DNA of 64,000 nt from an uncultured Nitrospirales bacterium (GCA_958295805.1 OY282373.1:2079001-2143000), one strand, 5' to 3'; shown: positions 1 to 8,411, counted from the stretch's first letter. Notes: a model not told the origin generated them from the sequence alone. Numbers and translations are program-made.

Positions 1-456
1 GAAATTCTGATTCACCGGGAAAGCATCATCCACTCTCTGGTAGAATATCGAGACGGGTCCGTCATGGCCCAATTGGGATTACCCGACATGCGAACCCCGA
101 TCAGTTACGCGATGAATTACCCTCACCGCGTGCCGCTCGATCCCCCCTTGCTGAATTTATGGAAATTCGGAACGCTGACGTTTGCTCAACCTGATCCCGT
201 GCGCTTTCCCTGTCTGCGGTTGGCCTATGAGGCGCTCGAACGCGGCGGAACGTGTCCCGCGATTCTCAACGCCGCGAACGAGGTCGCCGTCGAGGCGTTT
301 CTGAATCATGGCCTCCCCTTTGGAGACATTGCCAACGTCATTGAACACACTCTACAATGCACCGACGTTCACCCACTCACGTCACTGGAAGACGCCCTGG
401 ATGCCGACCGGAGTGCCAGGGAAAAAGCTTCGGATCGTATTCTGAGTGTAACCTGA
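1..456 (+). CDS. dxr: 1-deoxy-D-xylulose 5-phosphate reductoisomerase, C-terminal part (5' end outside window)
   Basis: The frame is open from base 1 and encodes about the last 151 residues of the MEP-pathway enzyme that converts 1-deoxy-D-xylulose 5-phosphate to 2-C-methyl-D-erythritol 4-phosphate with NADPH in the cytoplasm. Family signatures seen are SIIHSLVEYRDGSV, then DMRTPISYAMNYP, then the helical C-terminal motif ILNAANEVAVEAF. The catalytic and NADPH-binding N-terminal two thirds lie outside the window. The gene is followed after 39 bp by rseP, a common bacterial neighbour, so the two are probably cotranscribed. Its last 95 bases are part of a 232-bp segment that recurs inverted at 4,954-5,185. 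An ATG at base 64 is internal and not the start. Confidence 0.95.
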   Translation, partial: EILIHRESIIHSLVEYRDGSVMAQLGLPDMRTPISYAMNYPHRVPLDPPLLNLWKFGTLTFAQPDPVRFPCLRLAYEALERGGTCPAILNAANEVAVEAFLNHGLPFGDIANVIEHTLQCTDVHPLTSLEDALDADRSAREKASDRILSVT

Positions 457-593
457 TGAAACCCGTCACGCATCCGCTTCTCTACGAGCCAAACCGTGTC
501 TCCTGATATCATTTACGTCGTCACTCAGAAGGTCTGGTGGTTTCTGGTCGTCCTGGGCGTGCTCGTGACCTTTCACGAGTTCGGACACTTTAT
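362..593 (+). repeat. Direct copy of the 232-bp inverted duplication (dxr 3' end / rseP 5' end)
   Basis: This segment covers the last 95 bases of dxr, the intergenic gap and the first 98 bases of rseP. It matches the reverse complement of 4,954-5,185 over the same 232-bp length, with scattered substitutions and no net indel. This copy lies in the intact genes and is therefore the likely source. Confidence 0.93.
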
Positions 594-1860
594 TGTGGCC
601 CGGTGGGCGGGCGTCAAGGTGCTGAAATTTTCCTTGGGGTTTGGGCCAAGATTACTGAGTCGCCAAATTGGAGACACCGAATACGTCGTCTCGGCCATTC
701 CGTTGGGAGGGTACGTCAAAATGTTCGGTGAAGACGTGGGTGACGTGGCCTCTACGGAAGAACGGGAGCAATCGTTCGTTCATAAACCGTTATGGAAACG
801 CACCCTGATTGTCGCCGCGGGACCGGGATTCAATTTTCTCCTGAGTTATTTGATTTTTTCAGCCTGGCTGGCAACGGGCTCTCCATTGCCCATTCCAACC
901 TTTGCCGAGTTGTCACCCACGATTGACGCCATCAAGGCGGACTCGCCCGCCGACAAAGCCGGCCTGCAAGTCGGCGACCGTATTATCACGATTAACGAAC
1001 AGGACGTGCCCACGCGAAGCAGCGTCTATGCGGCCATTGCCGAAAGCCGCGGGCGTTCCCTGATCGTGGAAGTCCGGCGAGGCGATGCACTCAAGGCGTT
1101 CGTCGTGACGCCCACGCTTTATGCTCCGGACGATCTCAAGAATCCGGTGTACGTGATCGGAATTGAAGAAGCCCCTCCCCTCGTCACCTCCGTGATGCCC
1201 GATACGCCGGCCGAACGGGCAGGGTTGGCAGACGGAGATCGCATTCTTGCGATTCAAGGGGATCAGATTCACACTTGGGGACAGATGACGAAAATCGTGA
1301 GGGCTCATCCAAATGAACCGCTGACCACGCAGGTCGAGCGTGAAGCCACGACGATCACGTTGACGATCACCCCGGAACCCCATGAAGTCACGGAAGAAGG
1401 TCACACGACAGTCATCGGCAAAATCGGCATTATGGGTCCCGGTCGATCGGTGGTGCGTGCGTCCTCTCCTTTCACGGCCGTGGTCCAAGGGGTCAAGGCG
1501 ACCTGGGGATGGTCGGAACTGACCGTGGTGGGCATCTACAAGATGATCACCGGAGACATTGCCTTAAACAACCTCGGGGGACCACTCATGATCGCGAGTG
1601 CCTCGGGAACGGCTGCGGAACGAGGCATCCCCGACGTGATGTTCTTTGTGGCCATTTTGAGTATCAACCTGGGCATTCTGAATTTACTCCCCATTCCAAT
1701 TCTGGACGGCGGACATCTCTTTTTCTTTGCATGCGAAGCGGTGTTGGGTCGTCCGTTGGCCGAACGCCAACGGGAAGTGGCCCAACAAGTCGGCATCGTG
1801 CTGCTGTTTGGAATTATGATTTTTGCTTTTTTCAATGACATTCAACGAATGCTTCAATAA
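496..1860 (+). CDS. rseP: Site-2 zinc metalloprotease RseP (regulated intramembrane proteolysis)
   Basis: This 454-residue protein is an inner-membrane M50-family protease that cleaves anti-sigma factors and remnant signal peptides within the membrane. The zinc motif HEFGH lies at about residues 27-31 in the first membrane segment. The second metal-site motif LDGGH is near residues 403-407 in a late membrane segment. Two PDZ domains lie between them: one carries ADSPADKAGLQVGDRI and the other PDTPAERAGLADGDRI. A hydrophobic segment follows the first cytoplasmic part (near FNFLLSYLIFSAWL). The start is the GTG at 496, 39 bp after the dxr stop; no strong Shine-Dalgarno is visible. Length is normal for the family. 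The first 98 bases are duplicated, inverted, at 4,954. Confidence 0.95.
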   Translation: MSPDIIYVVTQKVWWFLVVLGVLVTFHEFGHFIVARWAGVKVLKFSLGFGPRLLSRQIGDTEYVVSAIPLGGYVKMFGEDVGDVASTEEREQSFVHKPLWKRTLIVAAGPGFNFLLSYLIFSAWLATGSPLPIPTFAELSPTIDAIKADSPADKAGLQVGDRIITINEQDVPTRSSVYAAIAESRGRSLIVEVRRGDALKAFVVTPTLYAPDDLKNPVYVIGIEEAPPLVTSVMPDTPAERAGLADGDRILAIQGDQIHTWGQMTKIVRAHPNEPLTTQVEREATTITLTITPEPHEVTEEGHTTVIGKIGIMGPGRSVVRASSPFTAVVQGVKATWGWSELTVVGIYKMITGDIALNNLGGPLMIASASGTAAERGIPDVMFFVAILSINLGILNLLPIPILDGGHLFFFACEAVLGRPLAERQREVAQQVGIVLLFGIMIFAFFNDIQRMLQ

Positions 1861-1959
1861 TTCGGCAACCTTTTCCCGGAAACGGTCGTCCATCCGCTGC
1901 CACGCCGGACTCCTGCCTGACCACGGCGTTCGGTGAACGTTTGACCCATTACTTCAGTT

Positions 1960-3678
1960 ATGCGAACGAGCCAACTCTTCATTCCCACCCTGCGCGATAA
2001 TCCGGGCGAGGCGGAAGTCGTCAGCCATCGACTCATGTTACGGGCCGGCATGATTCGAAAAGTGGCGGCCGGCATTTATACCTTCCTGCCGCTGGGGCTG
2101 CGCGTACTCAAAAAAATCGAACGGATCATTCGACAAGAAATGAATCGTGCCGGAGCCCAGGAACTCCTCATGCCGATCCTCTCGCCCGCGGAACTTTGGC
2201 GTGAAACCGGACGATGGGACTTTTATGGAAAAGAATTACTGCGCTGTCAGGATCGGCATGACCGGCACTTCTGCTTTGGCCCGACGCATGAAGAAGTCAT
2301 CACCGACCTCTTTCGGCGTGAGGTTCGCTCATACCGTCAACTCCCCATGAACTTTTACCAGATTCAAACCAAATTTCGTGATGAAATCCGCCCGCGATTC
2401 GGGTTGATGCGCGGACGCGAGTTTCTGATGAAGGACGCGTACAGCTTCGATGCCGATGAGGCCGGCGCACGGGTGAGTTATCAAAAAATGTATGACGCCT
2501 ATGACCGGATTTTCACGCGCTGCGGCCTCAAATTCCGCGCAGTGGAAGCAGATAATGGCCTGATCGGCGGCACCACGTCCCATGAATTCATGGTATTGGC
2601 CGAAACCGGAGAAGAGACCCTGGTGTATGACGAAGAGGGATCGTATGCCGCCAACGTGGAACGGGCGGAACTCCTTCCGCCCGACCAGGAAGACGGTGCG
2701 GACCAACTCCCCCTCGAAACGATCCACACCCCAGGGACGAAGACCGTGGAAGCCGTATGCGCGTTGTTGCAGGTTTCTCCGGATCGACTGGTGAAAACCC
2801 TGCTCTATGAAACACCGGCCCATGAGGTCGTTGCAATCCTGATTCGCGGAGATCACGAAGCCAATACCATCAAGATCTGTCGTCATTTAGGGATCACGGA
2901 AATCGCACTGGCAAGTAAGGAAACCGTAGCCGCCGTTTCACCCGCCCCACTCGGGTTCGCCGGCCCGGTGGGACTCCAGGGCATCCGCATTCTGGCGGAT
3001 CATGGAATCAAGGCCATGCGAAACTTCGTGGTCGGCGGGAATAAACCCGACACCCACCTGAAACATGCAAACTGGGGTCGAGACTTTACCGTTGAGGCGT
3101 TTCTTGATCTGCGACGGGCACAGGCCGGTGATCCGTCTCCTCGCAGTGACGGTCGGCTACACGAGGTCCAGGGCATTGAAGTCGGTCACGTGTTCTTGTT
3201 GGGGACCAAGTACAGCAAAGCCATGAATGCCACGGTCCTTGACGCCCAGGGGCAGGAAGTCCCAGCCATCATGGGCTGTTACGGCATCGGCGTCAGCCGA
3301 ACCGCCGCGGCAGCCGTTGAACAGAATCATGACGGCAAAGGCATGGTGTGGCCCGTCCCCATTGCGCCTTTTCACGTCCACCTGCTTCCGCTGACGGCGT
3401 CGGAGACCGTGCTCAAAACCGCCGGCACCCTGTACGACTCATTGATTGCAGAAGGAGTAGAAGTTCTGTGGGACGATCGTAACGAACGCGCCGGAGTAAA
3501 ATTCAACGACGCCGATTTGATTGGCACGCCCTTTCATCTCATCATTGGCGAGAAGGGATTGGCGCAAGGCGTCGTCGAATTCAAACGTCGCAAAACCGGC
3601 GAAGTCGTGAACGTACAACCTGATGCGGTGCAGTCCCACGTGAAAGGTTTACTTTCCGCCTATGATCTTCCCCGTTGA
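1960..3678 (+). CDS. proS: Prolyl-tRNA synthetase, bacterial type with editing domain
   Basis: This 572-residue class II synthetase charges tRNA-Pro in the cytoplasm. Motif 2 is seen as FRDEIRPRFGLMRGREFLMK and motif 3 as GCYGIGVSRTAAAAVEQN. Between them (roughly residues 225-405) lies the INS-type editing insertion that hydrolyses mischarged Ala-tRNA-Pro, which marks the bacterial ProRS form. The C-terminal anticodon-binding domain follows (VEVLWDDRNERAGVKFNDAD). The length matches the usual 565-575 residues. The ATG at 1,960 gives the family N-terminus MRTSQLFIPTLRD. It sits 99 bp after rseP, and the three genes probably form one housekeeping unit. The accessory toxin gene begins within about 30 bases of its stop. 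Confidence 0.96.
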   Translation: MRTSQLFIPTLRDNPGEAEVVSHRLMLRAGMIRKVAAGIYTFLPLGLRVLKKIERIIRQEMNRAGAQELLMPILSPAELWRETGRWDFYGKELLRCQDRHDRHFCFGPTHEEVITDLFRREVRSYRQLPMNFYQIQTKFRDEIRPRFGLMRGREFLMKDAYSFDADEAGARVSYQKMYDAYDRIFTRCGLKFRAVEADNGLIGGTTSHEFMVLAETGEETLVYDEEGSYAANVERAELLPPDQEDGADQLPLETIHTPGTKTVEAVCALLQVSPDRLVKTLLYETPAHEVVAILIRGDHEANTIKICRHLGITEIALASKETVAAVSPAPLGFAGPVGLQGIRILADHGIKAMRNFVVGGNKPDTHLKHANWGRDFTVEAFLDLRRAQAGDPSPRSDGRLHEVQGIEVGHVFLLGTKYSKAMNATVLDAQGQEVPAIMGCYGIGVSRTAAAAVEQNHDGKGMVWPVPIAPFHVHLLPLTASETVLKTAGTLYDSLIAEGVEVLWDDRNERAGVKFNDADLIGTPFHLIIGEKGLAQGVVEFKRRKTGEVVNVQPDAVQSHVKGLLSAYDLPR

Positions 3679-3710
3679 CATACCATGCACTCGCGCGGGA
3701 CCGATCACAA

Positions 3711-3995
3711 GTGAGAATCCGTGGGATAAAATGGCTTCCTGAGATCGTCGAAAAATTAGAGCGGAAACATCAAGTTCACTCTCAGGAGGTAGCCGAGGTC
3801 TTGAAGAACAAACCGAAAATCTTCTTCCGAGAAAAAGGCCGCGTTGAGGGTGAACATCTCTACGAAGCTCTGGGCAGGACAGAAGATGGACGTTATCTTG
3901 CGATTTTTTTCATTCGGAAACCGAAAAACCAAGCGTTCATCATTTCTGCTCGTGATATGAAACAAAAAGAACGGAGACGCTATGGCAGGCAATAA
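3711..3995 (+). CDS. BrnT-like (DUF497) toxin of a type II toxin-antitoxin pair
   Basis: This 94-residue basic protein (GTG start at 3,711) resembles the BrnT family of small RNase-like toxins. Family-like features are the N-terminal segment GIKWLPEIVEKLERKH, the central pattern LYEALGRTEDGRYLAIFFI, and the C-terminal signature FIISARDMKQKERRRYGR. In characterised BrnT proteins the arginine-rich C-terminus contributes to ribonuclease activity. A longer reading from TTG at 3,675 would overlap the proS stop and add residues without family similarity, so the GTG is preferred. The gene overlaps the following antitoxin-like/nuclease gene by 14 bases, the coupling expected of a toxin-antitoxin operon. 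Assignment is from motif resemblance; activity is not shown. Confidence 0.75.
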   Translation: MRIRGIKWLPEIVEKLERKHQVHSQEVAEVLKNKPKIFFREKGRVEGEHLYEALGRTEDGRYLAIFFIRKPKNQAFIISARDMKQKERRRYGRQ

Positions 3996-4974
3996 ATACC
4001 AGGTCAAAGAGCCCCCAGAAAATATGAGCATCCTTGAAGCATCTGACTTTTGGGACGAACACAGCCTGCTCGACTTCCCCGACACCCAAGAGCTTGGCCT
4101 CAGGGAAGGAGACATACGGATTGAGCGAGAAGTCTATAAGGGTGGTTCCAAACAGATGAGGCGTCAGGCACGGAAAGCTTTGAAAGATGCTCTGGAGGAT
4201 TTCGAACCCACCGTCACGTTAGACAGCAAAGGTTATACGCCCAGGCTCCGCGACAACCTTTTGCCGGCCGTCCGCGTCGGTGATTTCGAAAAGGACCTCC
4301 GGCAAGGAAACGGGAATGAGTTGGACAACAAGTTCCGAGCTGCCCACTCGTCTTCGGCCCTGGTTGTCAACTGCTTCGCGCCCTTTCGGCGTCATATTGG
4401 AGATCTGTCGCTGCTCGGTCATCAAGAATTCGAGAGTATTCAATTTGAACGGAAGTGCCGAACCGGTCTGCCCGGGAAATTGCCCAACCTTGACGTGCTC
4501 GTGGAAAGCTCCGATGTCGTTATCGGCATTGAATCCAAGCTGACCGAACACCTCGACGAGCACCGAGCAAAATTCTCTCCGGCTTATCGCGACAATATCC
4601 ACGATGATCGCCGTAAACAGGGGTGGTTCCGCGAGATGCTGCGTCTGATGAAAAATTGTGAACGCTACGTCTGGCTCGACGCAGCCCAACTCATTAAACA
4701 TGCGTTCGGACTTGCATACACCTATCCCGGTTGTGAGACAACGCTCCTCTACCTCTATTGGGAACCGGTCGGTTCGGAAGACTGCCCAATCATCGCGGAA
4801 CATAGACAAGAGGTTGAGGACTTCGCCGCCCGCATCAAGGGTTCCACGCCGTCGTTCAGAGCGCTCAGCTATTCCGAGTTGTGGGAAAGTTGGACCGCCA
4901 CGGCCCCGGGTTGGCTGTCTCAACACCTCAAACGTCTCCGCGCTCGCTACGAGATAAAGTGTCCGAACTCGTGA
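3982..4974 (+). CDS. Antitoxin-like N-terminus fused to a PD-(D/E)XK nuclease-like domain
   Basis: This 330-residue protein appears to be a two-part fusion. Residues about 13-50 (ENMSILEASDFWDEHSLLDF) match the N-terminus typical of CopG-type antitoxins paired with BrnT toxins. The rest does not continue as an antitoxin. It contains a PD-(D/E)XK-like core, NLDVLVES with D171 followed by GIESKL with E184 and K186; E113 is a possible further acidic residue. The domain resembles uncharacterised restriction-endonuclease-like proteins, but no partner methylase is present. An internal ATG at 4,156 (residue 59), with AGGGTGG about 10 bases upstream, could start the nuclease alone. The gene overlaps the toxin gene by 14 bases. 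Its last codons and TGA stop lie in the inverted duplicate of rseP, so the C-terminal tail (about KCPNS) is probably not native. Nuclease activity is inferred only. Confidence 0.65.
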   Translation: MAGNKYQVKEPPENMSILEASDFWDEHSLLDFPDTQELGLREGDIRIEREVYKGGSKQMRRQARKALKDALEDFEPTVTLDSKGYTPRLRDNLLPAVRVGDFEKDLRQGNGNELDNKFRAAHSSSALVVNCFAPFRRHIGDLSLLGHQEFESIQFERKCRTGLPGKLPNLDVLVESSDVVIGIESKLTEHLDEHRAKFSPAYRDNIHDDRRKQGWFREMLRLMKNCERYVWLDAAQLIKHAFGLAYTYPGCETTLLYLYWEPVGSEDCPIIAEHRQEVEDFAARIKGSTPSFRALSYSELWESWTATAPGWLSQHLKRLRARYEIKCPNS

Positions 4975-5185
4975 AAGGTCACGAGCACGCCCAGGACGAC
5001 CAGAAACCACCAGACCTTCTGGGTGACGACGTAAATGATATCAGGAGACACGGCTTGGCTCGTGGAGAGGCAGATGCGTGACGGGTGTCATCCGGTTACA
5101 CTCAAAATACGATCCGAAGCTTGTTCCCTGGCCCGTCAGTCGGCATCCAGGGCGTCTTCCAGCGACGTGAGTCGTTGAACGTCGG
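4954..5185 (-). repeat. Inverted, non-functional copy of the dxr/rseP junction
   Basis: The reverse complement reproduces bases 362-593 at roughly 90% identity or higher, base for base without net gaps. It carries the end of dxr, the dxr stop region, the rseP GTG and the first codons through the FHEFGHF region, then breaks off. It contains no complete gene. It bounds the right side of the BrnT/nuclease insert and supplies the nuclease gene's stop codon. The remainder of the gap to 5,332 holds no gene that can be supported. Confidence 0.93.
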
Positions 5186-5332
5186 CGGCGTGGTCGTGGC
5201 AGGGCATCGTCGGATGACGCTCCGCTAATCCGACCTACCTGAATGAGTCTGGAAAAGGCATGGTAATTGACAAGAGAAAGAACTGGGTGATAGTTTAGCC
5301 TCATTGACCACGTCAATTCTTCGTGAGTGAAC

Positions 5333-5788
5333 ATGCTTACTCAAATGAATATCCGGGGCCTTCTGTTTGACCCCTACAGCAACGCGTACATCGTCATCCT
5401 TCGGGACGAACAAAACTCGGACGTGCTGCCGATATGGGTTGGAAAATCCGAAGCGAACGCCATAAGTTTTGCACTGGAGAACGTGACGCCGCCCCGTCCC
5501 ATGACGCACGATCTGATGAAATCGATTCTGGATAACGTTGGCGCCAAAATCTTAAGCGCCGTGGTCAGCGACTTAAATAATAATACGTACTATGCCAAAA
5601 TCCACTTATGGTACGGCGATTCAGAATACGCCATTGATTCAAGGCCCAGCGACGCCATTGCGCTGGCGTTGCGCGCCGAAGCCCCGATCTTTACCAACGA
5701 GGAAGTCCTCCACAAACAGAATTCCGAAGAGTTGGAACGGTGGCTTGAAAATTTAACGCCCGAAGATTTTGGAAAGTTTGAAACCTGA
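5333..5788 (+). CDS. Bifunctional nuclease family protein (DUF151/BFN), first copy
   Basis: This protein of about 151 residues belongs to the DUF151 family, named for plant proteins reported to have RNase and DNase activity; the bacterial role is unsettled. Family patterns are LPIWVGKSEANAISFALE near the N-terminus and the conserved [18 protein letters not shown] segment. Several starts are possible: GTG at 5,327, ATG at 5,333 and ATG at 5,345. None has a strong ribosome-binding site, and 5,333 is chosen as the first ATG. A second member follows after 57 bp and then rplM-rpsI. The two are clearly homologous and represent an old tandem duplication. Confidence 0.88.
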   Translation: MLTQMNIRGLLFDPYSNAYIVILRDEQNSDVLPIWVGKSEANAISFALENVTPPRPMTHDLMKSILDNVGAKILSAVVSDLNNNTYYAKIHLWYGDSEYAIDSRPSDAIALALRAEAPIFTNEEVLHKQNSEELERWLENLTPEDFGKFET

Positions 5789-5845
5789 GGCGTCGCCGTC
5801 ACGTTTTATTCACCGTCTCGACCATCGACGTCGCCTGCGTCTTTC

Positions 5846-6322
5846 ATGAGCGTTGAGCAAAATACGGACCTGATCCCGTTAAAGGTTCATGGCGTCCTCA
5901 GTGATCGCAAGACGGACACGCAAATCGTGATTCTTCGCGATCAAATCAATGCCCACGTCCTTCCCATCTGGGTGGGAAAGACTGAAGGCGACTCCATTCG
6001 CCTGGCGTTGGACGACGGCGTGCCGGCAAGGCCGACGAGTCATGATCTCATCACGAGTCTCTTGACCCATCTTGGCATGACAATCAGTCACGTCGTGGTA
6101 ACCGAAGTGCAGAACAACACCTATTACGCCGCCATTCATCTATCGGCAAACGGACTTGAACGAACAATCGATGCTCGGCCCAGTGACGCCATTGCCCTGG
6201 CTCTCAGAGTCAAATGTCCGATGTACGTCGTGCAAGACGTGCTCAAGAGGAGGAACGGAGACGGTGGAGAGGCGTGGCTGACCCAATTCGACCCAAAAGA
6301 ATTCGACGAACCCGACGCGTAG
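5846..6322 (+). CDS. Bifunctional nuclease family protein (DUF151/BFN), second copy
   Basis: This 158-residue paralogue of the upstream gene keeps the same fold markers: [20 protein letters not shown], then [15 protein letters not shown], then [19 protein letters not shown]. The central NNTYYA segment and the [11 protein letters not shown] helix are nearly identical in both copies while the termini differ, so both are probably functional and diverged long ago. It lies 37 bp upstream of rplM in the same direction and may be read with the ribosomal genes. The precise cellular function is unknown. Confidence 0.87.
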   Translation: MSVEQNTDLIPLKVHGVLSDRKTDTQIVILRDQINAHVLPIWVGKTEGDSIRLALDDGVPARPTSHDLITSLLTHLGMTISHVVVTEVQNNTYYAAIHLSANGLERTIDARPSDAIALALRVKCPMYVVQDVLKRRNGDGGEAWLTQFDPKEFDEPDA

Positions 6323-6359
6323 GTCCACGCGATACAGACTCACTTCTGGAGAACATCTG

Positions 6360-6785
6360 ATGCGTAGCTTTCAAGCAAAACCCCACGAAATCGACCGAAA
6401 ATGGCACGTGCTTGACGCGAAAGGGGCCACGCTCGGTCGGTTAGCCACCCAAGCCGCCACGTTACTCCGCGGCAAACATAAACCGACGTTTACACCACAC
6501 GTGGATACGGGCGACCACGTGATTGTGGTCAACGCCAAAGAGATTCGGCTCACGGGGAACAAGTGGACGGATAAGACGTATTATCATCACACCGGATTTC
6601 CCGGAGGGCTGAAATCCATTACGGCCGCACGGCTCTTAGAAAAAAAGCCCACGGAAGTCGTGTCCAAAGCCATTCGCGGGATGCTTCCCAAAAACCCGTT
6701 AGGTCATAAAATGGCGAAAAAGTTGCGAGTCTATGCCGGGGCGGACCACCCGCATGAGGCGCAACGTCCAGAACCGTGGTTATAA
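6360..6785 (+). CDS. rplM: 50S ribosomal protein L13
   Basis: This 141-residue protein is a large-subunit assembly protein that binds 23S rRNA early. Signatures seen are [19 protein letters not shown] near the N-terminus, [28 protein letters not shown], and the C-terminal [19 protein letters not shown]. The ATG at 6,360 is preceded by a TGGAGA Shine-Dalgarno about 8 bases upstream. It pairs with rpsI 47 bp downstream, the near-universal bacterial rplM-rpsI operon. Confidence 0.97.
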   Translation: MRSFQAKPHEIDRKWHVLDAKGATLGRLATQAATLLRGKHKPTFTPHVDTGDHVIVVNAKEIRLTGNKWTDKTYYHHTGFPGGLKSITAARLLEKKPTEVVSKAIRGMLPKNPLGHKMAKKLRVYAGADHPHEAQRPEPWL

Positions 6786-6832
6786 CCGCCGTTTTTTGTT
6801 AGAAACAGAGCGTGAGAGGAAAGGCACAAAAC

Positions 6833-7225
6833 ATGACAACCCAGCGTCACTACGCCACAGGCAAACGGAAATACGCGATAGCACGCGCCTGGATCGAACC
6901 GGGCACGACGGAAATTCTGGTCAATGGACGAACGCTTGAACAATATTTCACCCTTCTTCCCCATCGGGTACAGGTTGAATCTCCTCTTGACGTGACCAAT
7001 ACGCTTGGCCAATTTCGCGTGAAGGCCAGGGTCTGCGGCGGAGGCATAGCCGGTCAAGCCGGCGCCCTCCGACACGCGATTGCGAAAGCCCTGGTACAAG
7101 CGAACCCGGAGTTTCGCGGCACGCTGAAGAAAGACGGCTTTCTGACGCGCGACCCCCGCGTAAAGGAAAGGAAAAAATACGGGCAAAAAGGGGCACGAAG
7201 CCGATTCCAATATTCCAAGCGGTAA
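6833..7225 (+). CDS. rpsI: 30S ribosomal protein S9
   Basis: This 130-residue small-subunit protein has a basic C-terminal tail that reaches the P-site tRNA. Signatures are YATGKRKYAIARAWIEPG at the N-terminus, the central GGGIAGQAGALRHAIAKAL, and the terminal DPRVKERKKYGQKGARSRFQ ending in SKR. The ATG at 6,833 is chosen over an in-frame GTG at 6,812 because it yields the family start and has GAGAGGAAAG upstream. A strong hairpin terminator follows, so the ribosomal operon ends here. Confidence 0.97.
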   Translation: MTTQRHYATGKRKYAIARAWIEPGTTEILVNGRTLEQYFTLLPHRVQVESPLDVTNTLGQFRVKARVCGGGIAGQAGALRHAIAKALVQANPEFRGTLKKDGFLTRDPRVKERKKYGQKGARSRFQYSKR

Positions 7226-7257
7226 TGACTCGGACGTTCGGTCAAGGATTCATGAGC

Positions 7258-7287
7258 AAAGGGAAGGCTTCTCGGCCTTCCCTTTTT
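7258..7287 (+). terminator. Rho-independent terminator after rpsI
   Basis: An 8-bp GC-rich stem (GGGAAGGC / GCCTTCCC) with a six-base loop is followed by a run of T. AAA before the stem can pair with the first T residues. It separates the rplM-rpsI unit from argC. Confidence 0.9.
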
Positions 7288-7328
7288 TCGTCTGATCGAC
7301 GCTTCGACTTCCCCAGACACGTTCCGCC

Positions 7329-8411
7329 ATGGGCACGTCTCGATTAAAGACAGCGGTACTGGGAGCCAGCGGGTACACGGGCGGAGAACTGCTTCGCCTC
7401 TTGAGTGGCCACCCGCACGTGACGGTCACCACGGTGACCGGAGACAAATCCGCGGGTCTGCCCGTGACGTCACTCTTCCCGCATCTCGACGCGGTTCACG
7501 CGCTCGTTCTGGAACCCCTGAACATTGATCGCGTTCTCAAAAAAGTCGATCTGGTGTTTTCAGCACTTCCGCATACGACGGCCATGGAACCGGTGGCAAA
7601 ATGTCTGCAAGCCAAGATCCCCGTGATTGACCTGAGCGCCGACTATCGGCTTCGCCAAGCCGAGACCTATGAACACTGGTACGGCACGCCTCATACGCAC
7701 CCCGCACTCATCAAAAAGGCGGCGTACGGACTGCCGGAACTCCATCGAACGACAATCCGCCGAACTCGACTCGTTGCCGTGCCGGGATGCTATCCCACGG
7801 CCGCCATTTTACAGTTGGCTCCATTGCTGGCTCATCAGGTCATCAAACCGACCTCCATTGTGATTGACGCCAAATCCGGGGCGTCGGGGGCAGGCAGAAG
7901 CCCTGCCCTGCCCTACCATTTTCCGGAAACGCATGACTCGATCACGGCGTACAAGATCGGACGACACCGCCATACCCCTGAAATCGAACAAGAACTCGAT
8001 CTCATCGTTGCAAAAAACTCGGCTCCGCGAAAAAGAAAAGCAGCAAGAATCAACGTGGCGTTTACCCCGCATTTAATCCCGATGAATCGCGGCATCCTCA
8101 GCACGGCCTATGCCGTTCTCCGGAAACCCATGACAAGCGACGACTTGAACCACGTGTACGCGAAATTTTATAAAAACGAACGCTTCATCAGAATTCGAGA
8201 GGAACCGACGACAATCAGCCCGCTTCACGTTCGAGGGTCGAATTTTTGCGATATCTGCGCGGTAATCGACCACAGGACGAACCACGTCGTCACCGTGGCG
8301 GCATTGGACAATCTGGTCAAAGGCGCGGCGGGCCAAGCCATTCAATCCATGAACCTGATGATGGGATTCCCGGAGGAGACGGCGTTGACGACGCCCGGGG
8401 TGTTTCCCTGA
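7329..8411 (+). CDS. argC: N-acetyl-gamma-glutamyl-phosphate reductase
   Basis: This 360-residue enzyme carries out the NADPH-dependent third step of arginine biosynthesis, reducing N-acetylglutamyl phosphate to the semialdehyde. The dinucleotide-binding motif GASGYTGGELLRLL is near residues 12-25. The catalytic cysteine is C154 in VPGCYPTAAI. The substrate-binding segment with DAKSGASGAGR and the C-terminal LVKGAAGQAIQSMNLMMG are also present. The ATG at 7,329 gives the usual short N-terminus before the nucleotide fold. argJ follows after 49 bp, so arginine synthesis genes are grouped here. Confidence 0.96.
   Translation: MGTSRLKTAVLGASGYTGGELLRLLSGHPHVTVTTVTGDKSAGLPVTSLFPHLDAVHALVLEPLNIDRVLKKVDLVFSALPHTTAMEPVAKCLQAKIPVIDLSADYRLRQAETYEHWYGTPHTHPALIKKAAYGLPELHRTTIRRTRLVAVPGCYPTAAILQLAPLLAHQVIKPTSIVIDAKSGASGAGRSPALPYHFPETHDSITAYKIGRHRHTPEIEQELDLIVAKNSAPRKRKAARINVAFTPHLIPMNRGILSTAYAVLRKPMTSDDLNHVYAKFYKNERFIRIREEPTTISPLHVRGSNFCDICAVIDHRTNHVVTVAALDNLVKGAAGQAIQSMNLMMGFPEETALTTPGVFP

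Noticed and set aside
3675-3710. TTG start at 3,675 for the toxin gene
   Set aside because: It would overlap the proS stop and add twelve residues with no family similarity; GTG 3,711 gives the expected N-terminus.
4219-5010. A 263-codon minus-strand open frame beginning MVSGRPGRARDLSRV
   Set aside because: It is the antisense of the nuclease gene entered from the inverted rseP fragment; the same start also appears as a shadow inside rseP at 537.
7226-7328. An arginine-responsive ARG box upstream of argC
   Set aside because: After the rpsI terminator only about 40 bases remain and no convincing palindromic operator was seen.
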